Part shown: positions 1 to 11,262 of the stretch, piece after piece | Layout: each line of letters starts with the position of its first letter | Numbering within the stretch: the first letter of the stretch is position 1 | Source of the DNA: Shouchella lonarensis | GTDB taxonomy: Bacteria > Bacillota > Bacilli > Bacillales > Bacillaceae_D | Assembly: GCF_900096965.1 (NCBI RefSeq) | Contig: NZ_FMYM01000013.1 | Span: 1-64,000, forward strand | Reading direction: 5' to 3' | DNA: 64,000 nucleotides | The notes under the pieces: model-generated | The model's database searches: none | Told to the model about the DNA's origin: nothing | The model's input: the letters and a program-made list of their open reading frames with translations, nothing else | Translations under genes and position numbers: made by a program

Positions 1-77
1 CTTCTGTGCGCTCGACTTGCATGTATTAGGCACGCCGCCAGCGTTCGTCCTGAGCCAGGATCAAACTCTCCATTAAA
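1..77 (-). rRNA. 16S ribosomal RNA, 5' end only (partial)
   Basis: The reverse complement of this end reads as the start of bacterial 16S rRNA: the universal 27F-type segment GAGAGTTTGATCCTGGCTCA followed by GGACGAACGCTGGCGGCGTG and the CAAGTCGAGCG block. Only about 77 nt are inside the window; the gene continues leftward. The exact 5' end is placed near 77 by comparison with other 16S genes and is uncertain by a few bases. It follows gyrA in the same direction, as the rrnO operon does in B. subtilis. Confidence 0.95.
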
Positions 78-206
78 GTGTTTGATTTGCTCATTTTGCA
101 CAAATTTCTTTGTGGCTTACATGTTGAGATCTATTGATCTCTTTTTACGCTTGGCTATTGTTTAGTTTTCAATGAGCTTGTGTCGCTGTTTGTTGGCGAC
201 TTAATT

Positions 207-235
207 AATATACCATTTCCCTGTAGTACCGTCAA
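207..235 (-). promoter_or_regulatory. rRNA operon promoter
   Basis: On the minus strand there is TTGACG (230-235), a 17-nt spacer and TATATT (207-212), a good sigma-A promoter. An A-rich run just upstream resembles an UP element. Transcription would start near 200 and give a leader of about 120 nt before the 16S 5' end. Confidence 0.75.
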
Positions 236-324
236 GTGTTTTTTCGTTCTTTTTTGTACATCTTTATAGCGACAAAAATAAACTTATCATGCATTCATCT
301 TTTATATAACTATTTTTAAAGCAC

Positions 325-357
325 TAAAAAAGTTGCACCGGTTACCCAGTACAACTT
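325..357 (-). terminator. Intrinsic terminator of gyrA
   Basis: On the minus strand a 12-bp stem (AAGTTGTACTGG against CCGGTGCAACTT, with two G-U pairs), loop GTAA, is followed by a T-run. It starts 9 nt after the gyrA stop and separates the gyrase transcript from the rrn promoter. Confidence 0.8.
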
Positions 358-366
358 CATGGATGA

Positions 367-2826
367 TTACTCAACAATATTTTCCTCGTCTTCCTCATCA
401 AGCTCATCATTAATGTTCACACGTGCAACTGTTGCAACACCTTCTCCTTCATCTACCCGGATTAGCTTAACGCCTTGCGTCGTTCTCCCAGTCGTTGAAA
501 TTCCATCGACATGCGTACGAATAATAATCCCATCCACTGTGACAATCATGATGTCATCTGTTGTCCCTACCATCGATAGCGATACGAGCGGTCCATTACG
601 TTGTGTAATGTGACATGTTTTAATCCCTTTACCACCACGACTTTGCACCCGATACTCATCAATTTTTGTGCGTTTGCCATAGCCATTCTCTGTAACAACC
701 AATACTTCTTGGTCCGCGGAAATAACATCTACACCAACGACACCATCATTTTCGGAAAGACGAATCCCTCTAACACCACGTGCGGGCCGCCCCATGAGAC
801 GTACATCAGACTCACGAAAACGAATTGCCATCCCTTGCTTCGTTCCGATAATCATTTCTTGGTTTCCATCCGTTAATCGAACTGCATGGAGCGAATCACC
901 CTCTTGAAGACGAATTGCAAACAAGCCACCTTTGTGTAAATGAACAAAAGCCGAAAGTGGCGTTCGTTTTGCAATACCCATTTCAGTTAAGAAAAATAAA
1001 TACCTTTCCTCATCAAAAGTTTCGATTGGAATCACCGTACTAATCGATTCACCCGGATCAATTTGTAACAAATTAATCGCTGGAATGCCTTTAGCAGTTC
1101 TTCCTAATTCAGGAATTTCATACCCCTTTAAGCGATAAACTTTGCCTTTGTTTGTAAAGAACAAAATTGTGTGGTGCGTGTTTGTCGTAAACAAATGTTG
1201 GACAAAGTCATCTTCATTTGTTCCCATTCCTTGAATGCCTTTTCCACCGCGTCTTTGCGCACGGTATGTGGAAACAGGTAGCCTCTTAATATAGCCATTA
1301 TGAGTAATCGTGACAACGATATTTTGCTGAGGAATTAAATCCTCATCTTCAAGCTGATCTTCACTTGTTGATAAAATTGTGCGCCGCTCATCATTGTACT
1401 TTTCTTTAATGACCAGTAGCTCTTCCCTGATGACAGCAAGGACTTTTTCGTCGTCAGCTAAAATTGCACGTAACTCCGCGATCCGTGCAACAAGTGTCGT
1501 GTATTCTTCTTCAATCTTTCCGCGCTCCAAACCTGTCAAACGTTGCAGGCGCATATCTAAAATGGCTTGCGCTTGTTCATAGCTCAATGAAAAACGTTCA
1601 ATTAAACTAGCGCGCGCAGTATCGGTTGTTTGTGAACCACGAATCAACGCGATAATTTCATCAATATGGTCAAGTGCAATCCGCAATCCTTCTAAAATAT
1701 GCGCGCGCGCCTCGGCCTTATTTAAATCAAATTGCGTACGACGACGAATCACAGACACTTGATGCGTTAAATAATGCCTCAACGCTTCTTTTAAATTGAG
1801 CACTTCCGGTCTTCCATTCACAAGCGCTAACATATTAATACCAAAACTTGTTTGTAAGGCTGTTTGTTTGTACAAATTATTTAAAATGACATTTGGATTG
1901 GCGTCACGCCGTAATTCAATGACAATCTTCATACCATTACGGTCAGATGAGTCTCTTAATTCGGTAATACCGTCGATTTTCTTATCACGAACGAGTTCTG
2001 CAATTTTCTCGATCAGACGCGCTTTGTTCACTTGATAAGGCAATTCCGTAACATAAATTGTAGACTTACCGTTTGTTTCAACAATTTCTGTTTTTGCCCG
2101 TAAAATAATAGAACCGCGTCCTGTTAAATACGCTTTTCGAATACCTGAACGTCCTAAAATCTCCCCTCCAGTCGGAAAATCCGGACCTGGAATATAATTC
2201 ATCAGCTCTTCGACTGTCATATCCTCATTTTTAGATAAAGCTAGTACACCATCAATGACTTCGCCAAGCTGATGTGGTGGAATGTTTGTTGCCATCCCAA
2301 CAGCAATCCCTGATGTACCATTTACAAGCAAGTGAGGGAATCGCGCCGGTAAAACGACTGGCTCTTTCTCATTTCCATCATAGTTTTCTTGGAAATCAAC
2401 TGTATTCTTATTTAAATCCCGGACGAGCTCCATAGAAATTTTCGACATTTTCGATTCAGTATAACGCATCGCCGCCGCTGAATCCCCATCAATCGAACCG
2501 AAATTACCGTGACCGTCCACAAGCATGTAGCGATAGCTAAAGTCTTGAGCCATACGAACCATTGTATCGTATACCGCTGCATCACTGTGAGGATGATATT
2601 TGCCTAGTACTTCACCGACAATCCGAGCCGATTTTTTATACTGTTTATCTGGGGTCATTCCCAGTTCAAACATGGCGTACAGGATCCGACGATGAACAGG
2701 TTTCATGCCATCGCGAACATCTGGCAACGCCCGACTCACAATGACACTCATCGCATAATCCATAAATGAATTTTTCATTTCATGATCAATCTGTATTTCC
2801 TTTAGCTTTGATACTTCTTCTGCCAT
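367..2826 (-). CDS. gyrA: DNA gyrase subunit A
   Basis: GyrA cleaves and religates DNA in the A2B2 gyrase that introduces negative supercoils. The 819-residue product is full length. The breakage-reunion domain has the catalytic Tyr122 (context AMRYTES); the C-terminal beta-pinwheel carries the GyrA box QRRGGKG and ends in a short acidic tail ([11 protein letters not shown]). The start is the ATG 6-8 nt after GGAGGT. It follows gyrB with a 30-nt gap, as in most Bacillales. Odd point: in the quinolone-binding region the sequence is [10 protein letters not shown], so by E. coli numbering residue 81 is Ser instead of Gly and residue 83 is Ala instead of Ser. Ser83 is the usual quinolone contact, so lower intrinsic drug affinity is possible (inference). 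Confidence 0.98.
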   Translation of the reverse strand: MAEEVSKLKEIQIDHEMKNSFMDYAMSVIVSRALPDVRDGMKPVHRRILYAMFELGMTPDKQYKKSARIVGEVLGKYHPHSDAAVYDTMVRMAQDFSYRYMLVDGHGNFGSIDGDSAAAMRYTESKMSKISMELVRDLNKNTVDFQENYDGNEKEPVVLPARFPHLLVNGTSGIAVGMATNIPPHQLGEVIDGVLALSKNEDMTVEELMNYIPGPDFPTGGEILGRSGIRKAYLTGRGSIILRAKTEIVETNGKSTIYVTELPYQVNKARLIEKIAELVRDKKIDGITELRDSSDRNGMKIVIELRRDANPNVILNNLYKQTALQTSFGINMLALVNGRPEVLNLKEALRHYLTHQVSVIRRRTQFDLNKAEARAHILEGLRIALDHIDEIIALIRGSQTTDTARASLIERFSLSYEQAQAILDMRLQRLTGLERGKIEEEYTTLVARIAELRAILADDEKVLAVIREELLVIKEKYNDERRTILSTSEDQLEDEDLIPQQNIVVTITHNGYIKRLPVSTYRAQRRGGKGIQGMGTNEDDFVQHLFTTNTHHTILFFTNKGKVYRLKGYEIPELGRTAKGIPAINLLQIDPGESISTVIPIETFDEERYLFFLTEMGIAKRTPLSAFVHLHKGGLFAIRLQEGDSLHAVRLTDGNQEMIIGTKQGMAIRFRESDVRLMGRPARGVRGIRLSENDGVVGVDVISADQEVLVVTENGYGKRTKIDEYRVQSRGGKGIKTCHITQRNGPLVSLSMVGTTDDIMIVTVDGIIIRTHVDGISTTGRTTQGVKLIRVDEGEGVATVARVNINDELDEEDEENIVE

Positions 2827-2856
2827 TCATGTTCACCTCCAGGTAGGCGTATGCAT

Positions 2857-4785
<1,929 letters not shown>

Positions 4786-4841
4786 TCACCTTCCCCGTTA
4801 CTATCTACATGCATTTAGTGACACGCTCATCTATACGAAAA

Positions 4842-5093
4842 CTACATCTCTCTATCTTCCAACACATTTTCTAAACTTCCCACGTAAGATCTACGTGCAA
4901 GCGTTTGTGTTGAGATAGGAGAGTAATAAATACATGTATCTGTTACCACAACTGTTTTAATGGATTCATCTTCGGTATAAGCAGTATATTTCACAGGCAC
5001 TGTCTGTTGTGGAAGAGGTGAATCTTCATATGGAAAAAAACCAATAATACTGTTTGTGTTGAGAATGACCTCTCCGCCAATATGAAGGTACAT
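4842..5093 (-). CDS. remB: Extracellular matrix regulator RemB (DUF370 family)
   Basis: 83-residue protein of the RemA/RemB (YlzA/YaaB, DUF370) type. In B. subtilis YaaB lies exactly here, between recF and gyrB, and RemB contributes to matrix gene control. The N-terminal MYLHIGGE and the following strand pattern fit the family. The ATG is preceded by GGGGTGA placed at the end of recF, and the gene begins 7 nt after the recF stop, so translation is probably coupled. No other function is visible. Confidence 0.85.
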   Translation of the reverse strand: MYLHIGGEVILNTNSIIGFFPYEDSPLPQQTVPVKYTAYTEDESIKTVVVTDTCIYYSPISTQTLARRSYVGSLENVLEDREM

Positions 5094-5100
5094 CGTTTAT

Positions 5101-6225
5101 TCACCCCGTTACTTCAAGTGTTCCTTGATTTATATAAAATGTTTGCGCCTGCTCTAACACCGTTTGATGTAATTCATTTGTGGTCGTTGTCGTTACAAAC
5201 GTTTGTACCCGATTGTCAATCGTCTCTAACAACTGCGATTGTCTATGGCGATCTAGTTCTGATAAAACATCGTCTAACAATAACACAGGAAATTCTCCTG
5301 TTTCAGCGTAAATTAAATCAATTTCAGCTAACTTGATAGATAGTGCCGCTGTTCGCTGCTGTCCTTGTGAACCATACGTATGCACATCCATTTCATTGAC
5401 AGAAATAGCCATATCATCTCGATGTGGCCCAAAAAGTGTGATGCCACGCTTTACTTCTATCATTTTTTTTTGTTTGTATGCACTGTAAAGTTCTTCTTTT
5501 ATTTTCGACAAGTTTTCTTTATCTGATACCTCTACTGAAGGGAGATAGCGTAACTTCAACATTTCTTGCTTACGGCTCATTTTTTCATGAATCACCTGCG
5601 CCCATTGCTGAAGTTGTTGTAAAAATTGGGCTCTCTTGTGCATAATGACCGCTGCTTCTATGATCAATTGTTCTGTCAATACGTCTAGCATCATCATAAG
5701 AGATGAACTTGTTGTTTGAACTTGTAACTTTTTTAATAGCACATTACGCTGTTTTAATACTTGGCTGTATTGAGTCAAATGTTGTAAATATATCGGGCTC
5801 ATTTGACCGAGTTCCATATCAATAAAACGCCGCCTCACTTGTGGACTCCCCTTTACTAAAGCTAAATCTTCGGGGGCAAACATGACCACATTTAAATTCC
5901 CAACATACTCACTCAATCGTCTTTGCTGCAGCCCATTTATTTTCCCGTGTTTTCCTTTATGAGAAAGAATAAAATCAAGTTCAACATCCTGGGTTCGTTT
6001 TGAAACTTTGACATTGACACGGGCAAACGTTTTGTCTATTTGAATAAGTTGCTTATCCTTTACAACACGGTGTGACTTCGCTAATGCAGCAACAAAGATG
6101 GCTTCTAATATATTCGTTTTCCCTTGCGCATTTTCCCCTTGTAAAATGTTTATTCCTGGATCAAAAGAAACAGAGAGCTGGGAATAGTTTCGATAAGACG
6201 CTAATGCAAGTGAACGAATGTACAT
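5101..6225 (-). CDS. recF: DNA replication/repair protein RecF
   Basis: RecF is an SMC-like ATPase that with RecO and RecR loads RecA at single-strand gaps. The 374-residue length is typical. Walker A is GENAQGKT near residue 30, the ABC signature region is TYGSQGQQRTAALSIKLAE, and Walker B is PVLLLDDVLSELD. The gene starts 2 nt after the rlbA stop and is followed by remB, so the set rlbA-recF-remB is tightly packed and very likely one transcript. Confidence 0.97.
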   Translation of the reverse strand: MYIRSLALASYRNYSQLSVSFDPGINILQGENAQGKTNILEAIFVAALAKSHRVVKDKQLIQIDKTFARVNVKVSKRTQDVELDFILSHKGKHGKINGLQQRRLSEYVGNLNVVMFAPEDLALVKGSPQVRRRFIDMELGQMSPIYLQHLTQYSQVLKQRNVLLKKLQVQTTSSSLMMMLDVLTEQLIIEAAVIMHKRAQFLQQLQQWAQVIHEKMSRKQEMLKLRYLPSVEVSDKENLSKIKEELYSAYKQKKMIEVKRGITLFGPHRDDMAISVNEMDVHTYGSQGQQRTAALSIKLAEIDLIYAETGEFPVLLLDDVLSELDRHRQSQLLETIDNRVQTFVTTTTTNELHQTVLEQAQTFYINQGTLEVTG

Positions 6226-6227
6226 TT

Positions 6228-6458
6228 TTATCCCCTTTGTACAACTTGAAATTGCTGACCGTCTTCAAGTGTGACGACATCAGCATTGCACAATTTCTTA
6301 CCGCGCCGTGTCTCTTTTTCACCATTCACAAGCAATACATACTCCGCCAAATACCATTTCGCCATCCCACCGGTTTGTATAACACCTATTTCTTTTAATA
6401 ATTGTCCTAGGGTGATCGTATCATCTTTGATCATTATTTGTTTCAACGTATACCCCAC
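6228..6458 (-). CDS. rlbA: S4-domain protein RlbA (YaaA), ribosome-linked
   Basis: 76-residue S4-like RNA-binding protein homologous to B. subtilis YaaA/RlbA, which occupies the same place between dnaN and recF and is implicated in ribosome assembly. The segment TLGQLLKEIGVIQTGGMAKWYL and the RRGKKL motif are family hallmarks. The frame opens with GTG at 6458 without a clear ribosome-binding site; an ATG at 6434 (MIKDDTITL) is an alternative start that would still keep the whole conserved domain. The upstream gap to dnaN (6459-6615) shows nothing I can name. Confidence 0.88.
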   Translation of the reverse strand: MGYTLKQIMIKDDTITLGQLLKEIGVIQTGGMAKWYLAEYVLLVNGEKETRRGKKLCNADVVTLEDGQQFQVVQRG

Positions 6459-6615
6459 AATCAGCTATGAAGTAGCAAGACAGCACATCGATCACGATTG
6501 CTGCCTTACTTCTCTAGCTTATCTATTTTTTTACATAGATCGCTCATTTGTTCATTCTCTATTGTACTAAATGAAATGCATCTAGCCAAGCTTTTTTCAA
6601 GAGATTCAACAACTT

Positions 6616-7764
6616 TTAGTACGTTCGTACAGGGGAAAATAAGTGTATCGTATGATCACTCTCACTTGGACGAACAAGAAATGCATTCATTGTGCCTGTA
6701 AACATCATATAAATATTTTCACTATCAACAACACGTAACGCATCAATGACATTTTTGCCATTGAAAGAAATGTGCATGTGCTCTCCCTGAAGTTTTTCAA
6801 CGTGCAATTGTTCTGTCACTTTCCCAATTTCTTGTGAAGTAGACGTCAGTTCAATTTGCGTTTGATCAATCACTTTTAGGTGAACAACATTGTTTTTTCC
6901 TTCACGTGATAACAGTAATGCACGCTCCAATGTTTGCAATAATGACTTTGTCTTTAATTCGAAAGTTGTTTTCGCTTGTGCTTTTGCGGGAATCATCTCT
7001 GTCGTGACAGGATATTTCCCTTCTAGTAGACGTGAAAAGAATAAAAGATTCCCTACCTTAAACAAAATTTGATTGTCTGTGACAACAATTTCTACATCAT
7101 CAGACACATCTTCTAAAATTTTGTTTAGTTCTTGAAGACTTCTACCTGGTATAACGACATTGTTTACGTTCCCATCATTTTCATTCAGGTCGACTTCAAC
7201 TGTTCGTAAAGCAAGTCGGTGACTATCCGTTGCAGTACATGTCAGTTTTTTTCCTACGATACATAGGTGCACACCTGTTAAAACAGGACGGGTTTCTTGT
7301 GTAGACACAGCAAAAGCCGTTTGGCGAATCACATTTTTAAATACTTGTTGCGGGAGTGAAAATTGTGCATCATTTTGTACAACAGGTAAGCGCGGGTACT
7401 CTTCTGGATCAAATCCATTTAAAGTAAAGATAGACGCGCCAGACTGAATTGTAACAGAAAATGGTTGTTGCACATGTATGTCCATTTCTTCTCCAGGTAA
7501 CTTCTTGACAATTTCTGCTAAATATTTAGCGGGCAACACGATTGCACCTGTTTGATGAATGGTCACAATCTCTTGCTCGTTTTCAACTGTCGGGATAAAC
7601 GATTCAATGGAAATATTTGCATCACTCCCAATTAATGTTAAACCTGCAGCAGATACATCCAATTTAATTCCTGACAAGATGGGGATCGTCGTTCGTGAAG
7701 AAACAGCTTTGACAACGTGCTGAACTTCTTGAATCATTCGATGACTATTCACTAAAATATGCAT
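6616..7764 (-). CDS. dnaN: DNA polymerase III beta subunit (sliding clamp)
   Basis: DnaN is the ring-shaped processivity clamp of the replicase, also used by repair proteins. The 382-residue product has the three-fold repeated clamp domains (for example GSDANISIESFIP in domain 1 and ATDSHRLALRTVEV in domain 2) and the usual C-terminal PVRTY after a slightly divergent segment (SESDHTIHLFS). The ATG has AAAGGAG 8-9 nt upstream. It is separated from dnaA by 211 bp that hold the origin unwinding region, as in B. subtilis. Confidence 0.98.
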   Translation of the reverse strand: MHILVNSHRMIQEVQHVVKAVSSRTTIPILSGIKLDVSAAGLTLIGSDANISIESFIPTVENEQEIVTIHQTGAIVLPAKYLAEIVKKLPGEEMDIHVQQPFSVTIQSGASIFTLNGFDPEEYPRLPVVQNDAQFSLPQQVFKNVIRQTAFAVSTQETRPVLTGVHLCIVGKKLTCTATDSHRLALRTVEVDLNENDGNVNNVVIPGRSLQELNKILEDVSDDVEIVVTDNQILFKVGNLLFFSRLLEGKYPVTTEMIPAKAQAKTTFELKTKSLLQTLERALLLSREGKNNVVHLKVIDQTQIELTSTSQEIGKVTEQLHVEKLQGEHMHISFNGKNVIDALRVVDSENIYMMFTGTMNAFLVRPSESDHTIHLFSPVRTY

Positions 7765-7800
7765 GAATGCAAACTCCTTTTCATATGTATAGAAATAAGA

Positions 7801-7890
7801 TATTTACACGTCTCATAAAGAGACTGAGGTATATATCTTAATCTTTTAAAACCGTAGTAATAGTAATAGGGGCTGTGTATTTGTGGATAA
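7801..7890. other. oriC unwinding region with DnaA boxes and DnaA-trios
   Basis: Read in the dnaA-to-dnaN direction (minus strand) the order is: perfect DnaA box TTATCCACA (7882-7890), a directly abutting weaker box AATACACAG (7873-7881), a short GC cluster (about 7870-7873), then on the complementary strand five DnaA-trios TAG-TAA-TAG-TAA-TAG (7855-7869), then an AT-rich stretch (about 7801-7850). This matches the basal unwinding element described for B. subtilis, where DnaA assembles from two boxes onto one strand through the trios. Melting here is inferred from that similarity. Confidence 0.85.
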
Positions 7891-7907
7891 CCGAGTACGC
7901 CCTTTAT

Positions 7908-7954
7908 AAGTCGTAGCTATGCACATGTGGACAAGTTGTGCATAGCTACGACTT
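7908..7954. repeat. Perfect 18-bp inverted repeat with DnaA-box-like loop
   Basis: Arms 7908-7925 (AAGTCGTAGCTATGCACA) and 7937-7954 are exact reverse complements; the 11-nt loop contains TGTGGACAA, one mismatch from a DnaA box. It lies 21 nt from the dnaA stop codon and 17 nt from the perfect DnaA box of the unwinding region. No T-run follows on the minus strand, so it is not a standard terminator of dnaA. Confidence 0.85.
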
Positions 7955-7975
7955 CTTTATACACATACACACTTG

Positions 7976-9334
7976 CTATTGTCGTAATTGTTCACTGATC
8001 AGTTGTATTTTTTGCTGTAGTTCAGGATCTGTCGAGAGCAATTTTGTGATTTTTTCATGTGCATGTATGACCGTTGTATGATCACGGCCCCCAAATTCAC
8101 TCCCGATCTTCGGTAAAGAAGCATCGGTTAACTCTCGTGACAAATACATCGCAATTTGTCTTGGGAATGCAACTGACTTTGTGCGTTTTTTTGCTTTAAA
8201 ATCTTCTAATTTCACTTGATAGTGGTCACCAACAAGTTTTTGGATGTCAACGATTGAAAGTGTTTTTGGCAGTGCATTTGGAATAATGTCTTTTAGTGCT
8301 TCAGCGGCTAAATCAGCATTCATGTCTTGATTCACAAGCGATGAATATGCAACAACACGAATAAGTGCACCTTCTAGTTCACGAATGTTTGTATCAATTT
8401 GGTTGGCAATATAAAGCATTACTTCGTTTGGAATATCAAGCTTCTCTGCTTTTGCCTTTTTGCGTAAAATGGCAATCCTTGTTTCTAAATCAGGGGGTGT
8501 AATGTCAGTAATTAATCCCCATTCAAATCGAGAGCGAAGTCGATCTTCTAAAGTAGGAATTTCTTTGGGTGGTCGATCACTTGAAATGACAATTTGTTTG
8601 CATTCTTCATGTAATGCGTTAAAGGTATGAAAAAACTCTTCTTGTGTCTGGATTTTCCCAGCAATAAACTGGATATCGTCAATTAGTAACACATCAACAT
8701 TGCGGTATTTGTTGCGAAAATGAACAGCTTTGTTATCACGAATGGCATTAATAAATTCATTCGTGAATTTTTCAGACGACAAATAAACGACTTTTGCTTG
8801 CGGGTTATGTTCCATGACGTAGTGACCAATGGCATGCATTAAATGTGTTTTGCCTAACCCAACCCCACCATATATAAATAAAGGGTTATATGCTTTAGCT
8901 GGCGCTTCAGCTACAGCTAAAGAGGCAGCGTGTGCAAAACGATTTCCTGAACCAATGACAAAAGTGTTGAACGTATATTTGTCATTCAACATGGTGTGTG
9001 AGCCTGTTGTTTCAACAGGGGAATCTTTTGGAGGAGCGGTTGGTGCAGCTTGTTCTGCAGCAGTTTCTGTCATGGTATTTTGTTCATGTTGCGGAATAAC
9101 AAACTTCGGTATGAGTTTTGTCCCTGTAAGTTGTTCAACCATCGTAGAAGCGAGCACTGTATAATGTTTTTCCAGCCAATCACGTGCAAATGCGTTCGGA
9201 GCCACAACAATGATGGTATCTTCTTGAATTGATTGTGCAATGGTCGTTTTCAACCACGTTTCATAACTAGGTTTGCTTACTTTTTTTTTCATTTCATTTA
9301 ACACTTGATCCCATAAATCATGGATGTTTTCCAA
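7976..9334 (-). CDS. dnaA: Chromosomal replication initiator protein DnaA
   Basis: DnaA binds DnaA boxes and melts oriC when ATP-bound; in Bacilli it is also a transcription factor. The 452-residue product shows domain I ([12 protein letters not shown]), a variable linker near residues 82-115, the AAA+ domain with Walker A GGVGLGKT at 156-163 and Walker [10 protein letters not shown], and domain IV with the DNA-binding signature [12 protein letters not shown]. The start is TTG, 8 nt after GGAGGAG; no ATG fits better and MENI matches other DnaA N-termini. It is flanked on both sides by DnaA boxes, which allows autoregulation. Confidence 0.98.
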   Translation of the reverse strand: MENIHDLWDQVLNEMKKKVSKPSYETWLKTTIAQSIQEDTIIVVAPNAFARDWLEKHYTVLASTMVEQLTGTKLIPKFVIPQHEQNTMTETAAEQAAPTAPPKDSPVETTGSHTMLNDKYTFNTFVIGSGNRFAHAASLAVAEAPAKAYNPLFIYGGVGLGKTHLMHAIGHYVMEHNPQAKVVYLSSEKFTNEFINAIRDNKAVHFRNKYRNVDVLLIDDIQFIAGKIQTQEEFFHTFNALHEECKQIVISSDRPPKEIPTLEDRLRSRFEWGLITDITPPDLETRIAILRKKAKAEKLDIPNEVMLYIANQIDTNIRELEGALIRVVAYSSLVNQDMNADLAAEALKDIIPNALPKTLSIVDIQKLVGDHYQVKLEDFKAKKRTKSVAFPRQIAMYLSRELTDASLPKIGSEFGGRDHTTVIHAHEKITKLLSTDPELQQKIQLISEQLRQ

Positions 9335-9459
9335 AAATGCTCCTCCTTTTTATATGTATTCGTTAAAAAATATTGCGTTGCTTGTCGTGGAATGTATGTC
9401 AAAGTTGCGCTGTCTTGGAATGAAAATTGTAAAAGGGATAATCACACAATTAATATGGT

Positions 9460-9721
9460 TGTGGATAGCGTTTTGAACATGCTTGGAAAAATGTCCACAG
9501 AATTACCCACAAGGTGTGAATAACTTTTTCAACGCTCATCGGTATCCTCAAGTGAAAACAATATAATCATAGCAAAAAATAGAAGAAACCGCAACGTTTG
9601 AAAAGATTTATCCACAAACTTCTGTATATAGTAGGATGAACATATACACGACACTAGATATGTGTATAACTTGTCGAAAGGCCTGTCGATAAATGTTGTG
9701 GACAAGAAAAGATTATCCACA
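9460..9721. other. oriC DnaA-box cluster upstream of dnaA
   Basis: The 477-bp dnaA-rpmH gap holds perfect boxes TTATCCACA at 9608-9616 and 9713-9721 and sites with one mismatch at 9460-9468 (TGTGGATAG), 9503-9511 (TTACCCACA), 9515-9523 (TGTGAATAA), 9661-9669 (TGTGTATAA), 9684-9692 (TGTCGATAA) and 9697-9705 (TGTGGACAA). In B. subtilis the corresponding incA/incB region is the second half of a bipartite origin and controls dnaA transcription. I found no convincing sigma-A promoter for dnaA in 9340-9460. Confidence 0.85.
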
Positions 9722-9734
9722 ATAGGCGGAAGGG

Positions 9735-9763
9735 TTGACAAAATAGCAGTCTTTTTATATAAT
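9735..9763 (+). promoter_or_regulatory. Promoter of rpmH
   Basis: TTGACA (9735-9740), exactly 17 nt, TATAAT (9758-9763): a full-consensus sigma-A promoter about 50 nt upstream of rpmH. A perfect DnaA box ends 14 nt before the -35 box. Confidence 0.85.
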
Positions 9764-9811
9764 TTTTTGGAGTGTCTATTATGATACAATCCTCGAGGGA
9801 GGTGGCATACA

Positions 9812-9949
9812 TTGGGTAAACCAACGTTCCAACCAAACAACCGAAAGCGGAAAAAGAATCATGGCTTCCGTGCACGTATGGCGACAAAAAATGGTCGTAA
9901 AGTCATTGCAAATCGTCGGAAAAAAGGAAGAAAAGTATTGACTGCGTAG
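9812..9949 (+). CDS. rpmH: Large ribosomal subunit protein bL34
   Basis: A 45-residue basic protein starting [20 protein letters not shown] and ending GRKVLTA is ribosomal protein L34, part of the 50S subunit. It starts with TTG about 9 nt after GAGGGAGG; the family length is 44-45 residues, so this start gives the right size. It is the first gene of the rpmH-rnpA-yidC-jag group on the side of the origin opposite dnaA. Confidence 0.96.
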   Translation: MGKPTFQPNNRKRKKNHGFRARMATKNGRKVIANRRKKGRKVLTA

Positions 9950-9973
9950 ACCACTGACACCAGTGGTCTTTTT
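9948..9973 (+). terminator. Intrinsic terminator between rpmH and rnpA
   Basis: Stem GACCACTG/CAGTGGTC, loop ACAC, followed by TTTTT; it begins in the rpmH stop codon. Since rnpA lies downstream without an obvious promoter of its own, partial termination may make rpmH mRNA more abundant than rnpA mRNA (inference). Confidence 0.8.
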
Positions 9974-10049
9974 ACGCGTTAGGAGTGTCATCACTTCATT
10001 TGTTATTGCGGATAAAAAAGACACGACGATGTGAAAGGTTGTGTGATGG

Positions 10050-10388
10050 ATGAAAAAAGAACAACGAATAAAGAAAAATAGTGAGTTTTCGGCTGTATTC
10101 ACACATGGAAAGTCTTTTGCCAATCGTCAATTTGTTTTATATGTATTGCCGAAAGAAGGACAAACACAGTTTCGGGTCGGATTATCTGTCTCAAAGCGTG
10201 TTGGTCATGCAGTATGCAGAAATCGGATTAAACGTTTGATTCGCGCGGCTTTTCAGGAGTTAGGGTTACGATTACGATTCAATTATGACTATGTTGTGAT
10301 TGCACGCAAGCCTTCAAGTAATTTAAATTTTTTAGAAACGAAATCAAGTTTATGTCACGTCATGAAGAAAGCCAATGTGATTCAGTAG
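10050..10388 (+). CDS. rnpA: Ribonuclease P protein component
   Basis: RnpA is the protein cofactor of RNase P, which removes tRNA 5' leaders. The 112-residue product has the basic RNR signature (SKRVGHAVCRNRIKRLIRAAF) near residues 49-69. The ATG at 10050 is followed by KKEQRIKKN, as in other RnpA proteins. It stands between rpmH and yidC in the usual order. Confidence 0.96.
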   Translation: MKKEQRIKKNSEFSAVFTHGKSFANRQFVLYVLPKEGQTQFRVGLSVSKRVGHAVCRNRIKRLIRAAFQELGLRLRFNYDYVVIARKPSSNLNFLETKSSLCHVMKKANVIQ

Positions 10389-10423
10389 TGACATAAAATG
10401 AGGATGAGAGAGGATGTACGTCA

Positions 10424-11245
10424 TTGAAAAGGAAGACTGGCTGGCTCATCTTTGTCATGTCGATGTTGCTATTTTTATCAGGATGTTTCAGTATAAATGA
10501 GCCCATTACTGCTGAAAGTGAGGGGATTTGGAACAACTTTTTTGTTTATCCGCTTTCACAGCTAATGATATGGATTGCGAACTGGATAAAGAGTTATGGG
10601 TTTGCTATTATTATAGTAACAGTACTTTTTCGTATATTGTTGTTACCACTAACGATAAAGCAAACAAAAAGTATGCGGGCCATGCAGCAGTTGCAACCGA
10701 AAATGCAGGCATTAAAAGAGACATATAGTGCGAAAGACCGTAATACGACGATGAAATTGAATCAGGAAATGCAAGCTTTATTTTCCAAACATAAGGTGAA
10801 TCCTTTTTCTGGTTGTTTACCATTAGTCATTCAAATGCCAATTTTTTTGGCGATTTATCATGCAATTATGCGAACAGATCATTTTGAAGGCGAAACGTTT
10901 GCTTGGTTTGCATTAACGAATGCAGATCCTTATTTTATCTTACCTGTCTTAGCGTGCGTGCTGACATTTTTGCAACAAAAAATGATGATGGTGCAAAATA
11001 GCCCGCAAATGAAAATCTTGCTTTATGCGATGCCAATCATGATTCTTGTCATAGGGGTCGTGTTACCAGCAGCTGTCGTTTTATATTGGATCGCTGGAAA
11101 TGTATTTATGATTTTGCAAACATACTTTATGAACCGATCAGCAAACGTAGCGATTTCTGGACAAATGATTGAACAACCGGTGAAACGTAGCAACCAGCAA
11201 TCAAAATCCAAAAAGAAAAAGAAACGACCGAAAAAACGTAAATAA
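10424..11245 (+). CDS. yidC: Membrane protein insertase YidC (SpoIIIJ-type)
   Basis: YidC/Oxa1 insertase that places proteins in the cytoplasmic membrane; SpoIIIJ in B. subtilis is also needed for forespore gene activation. The 273-residue product starts with a lipoprotein signal (lipobox LSGC near residues 18-21), followed by the five-helix Oxa1 core and a Lys-rich tail (KSKKKKKRPKKRK). The start is TTG after GAGAGGATG. It is followed by jag, the standard Bacillus pairing. Confidence 0.95.
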   Translation: MKRKTGWLIFVMSMLLFLSGCFSINEPITAESEGIWNNFFVYPLSQLMIWIANWIKSYGFAIIIVTVLFRILLLPLTIKQTKSMRAMQQLQPKMQALKETYSAKDRNTTMKLNQEMQALFSKHKVNPFSGCLPLVIQMPIFLAIYHAIMRTDHFEGETFAWFALTNADPYFILPVLACVLTFLQQKMMMVQNSPQMKILLYAMPIMILVIGVVLPAAVVLYWIAGNVFMILQTYFMNRSANVAISGQMIEQPVKRSNQQSKSKKKKKRPKKRK

Positions 11246-11262
11246 TGAAAGGGGAAAGTGGC

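Noticed and set aside
7811-7825. Inverted repeat GTCTC-ATAAA-GAGAC near the unwinding site
   Set aside because: Only 5-bp arms in AT-rich DNA; expected by chance.
9529-10123. Three overlapping minus-strand ORFs across the dnaA-rpmH gap
   Set aside because: They cover DnaA boxes, rpmH and rnpA on the opposite strand, lack ribosome-binding sites and resemble nothing.
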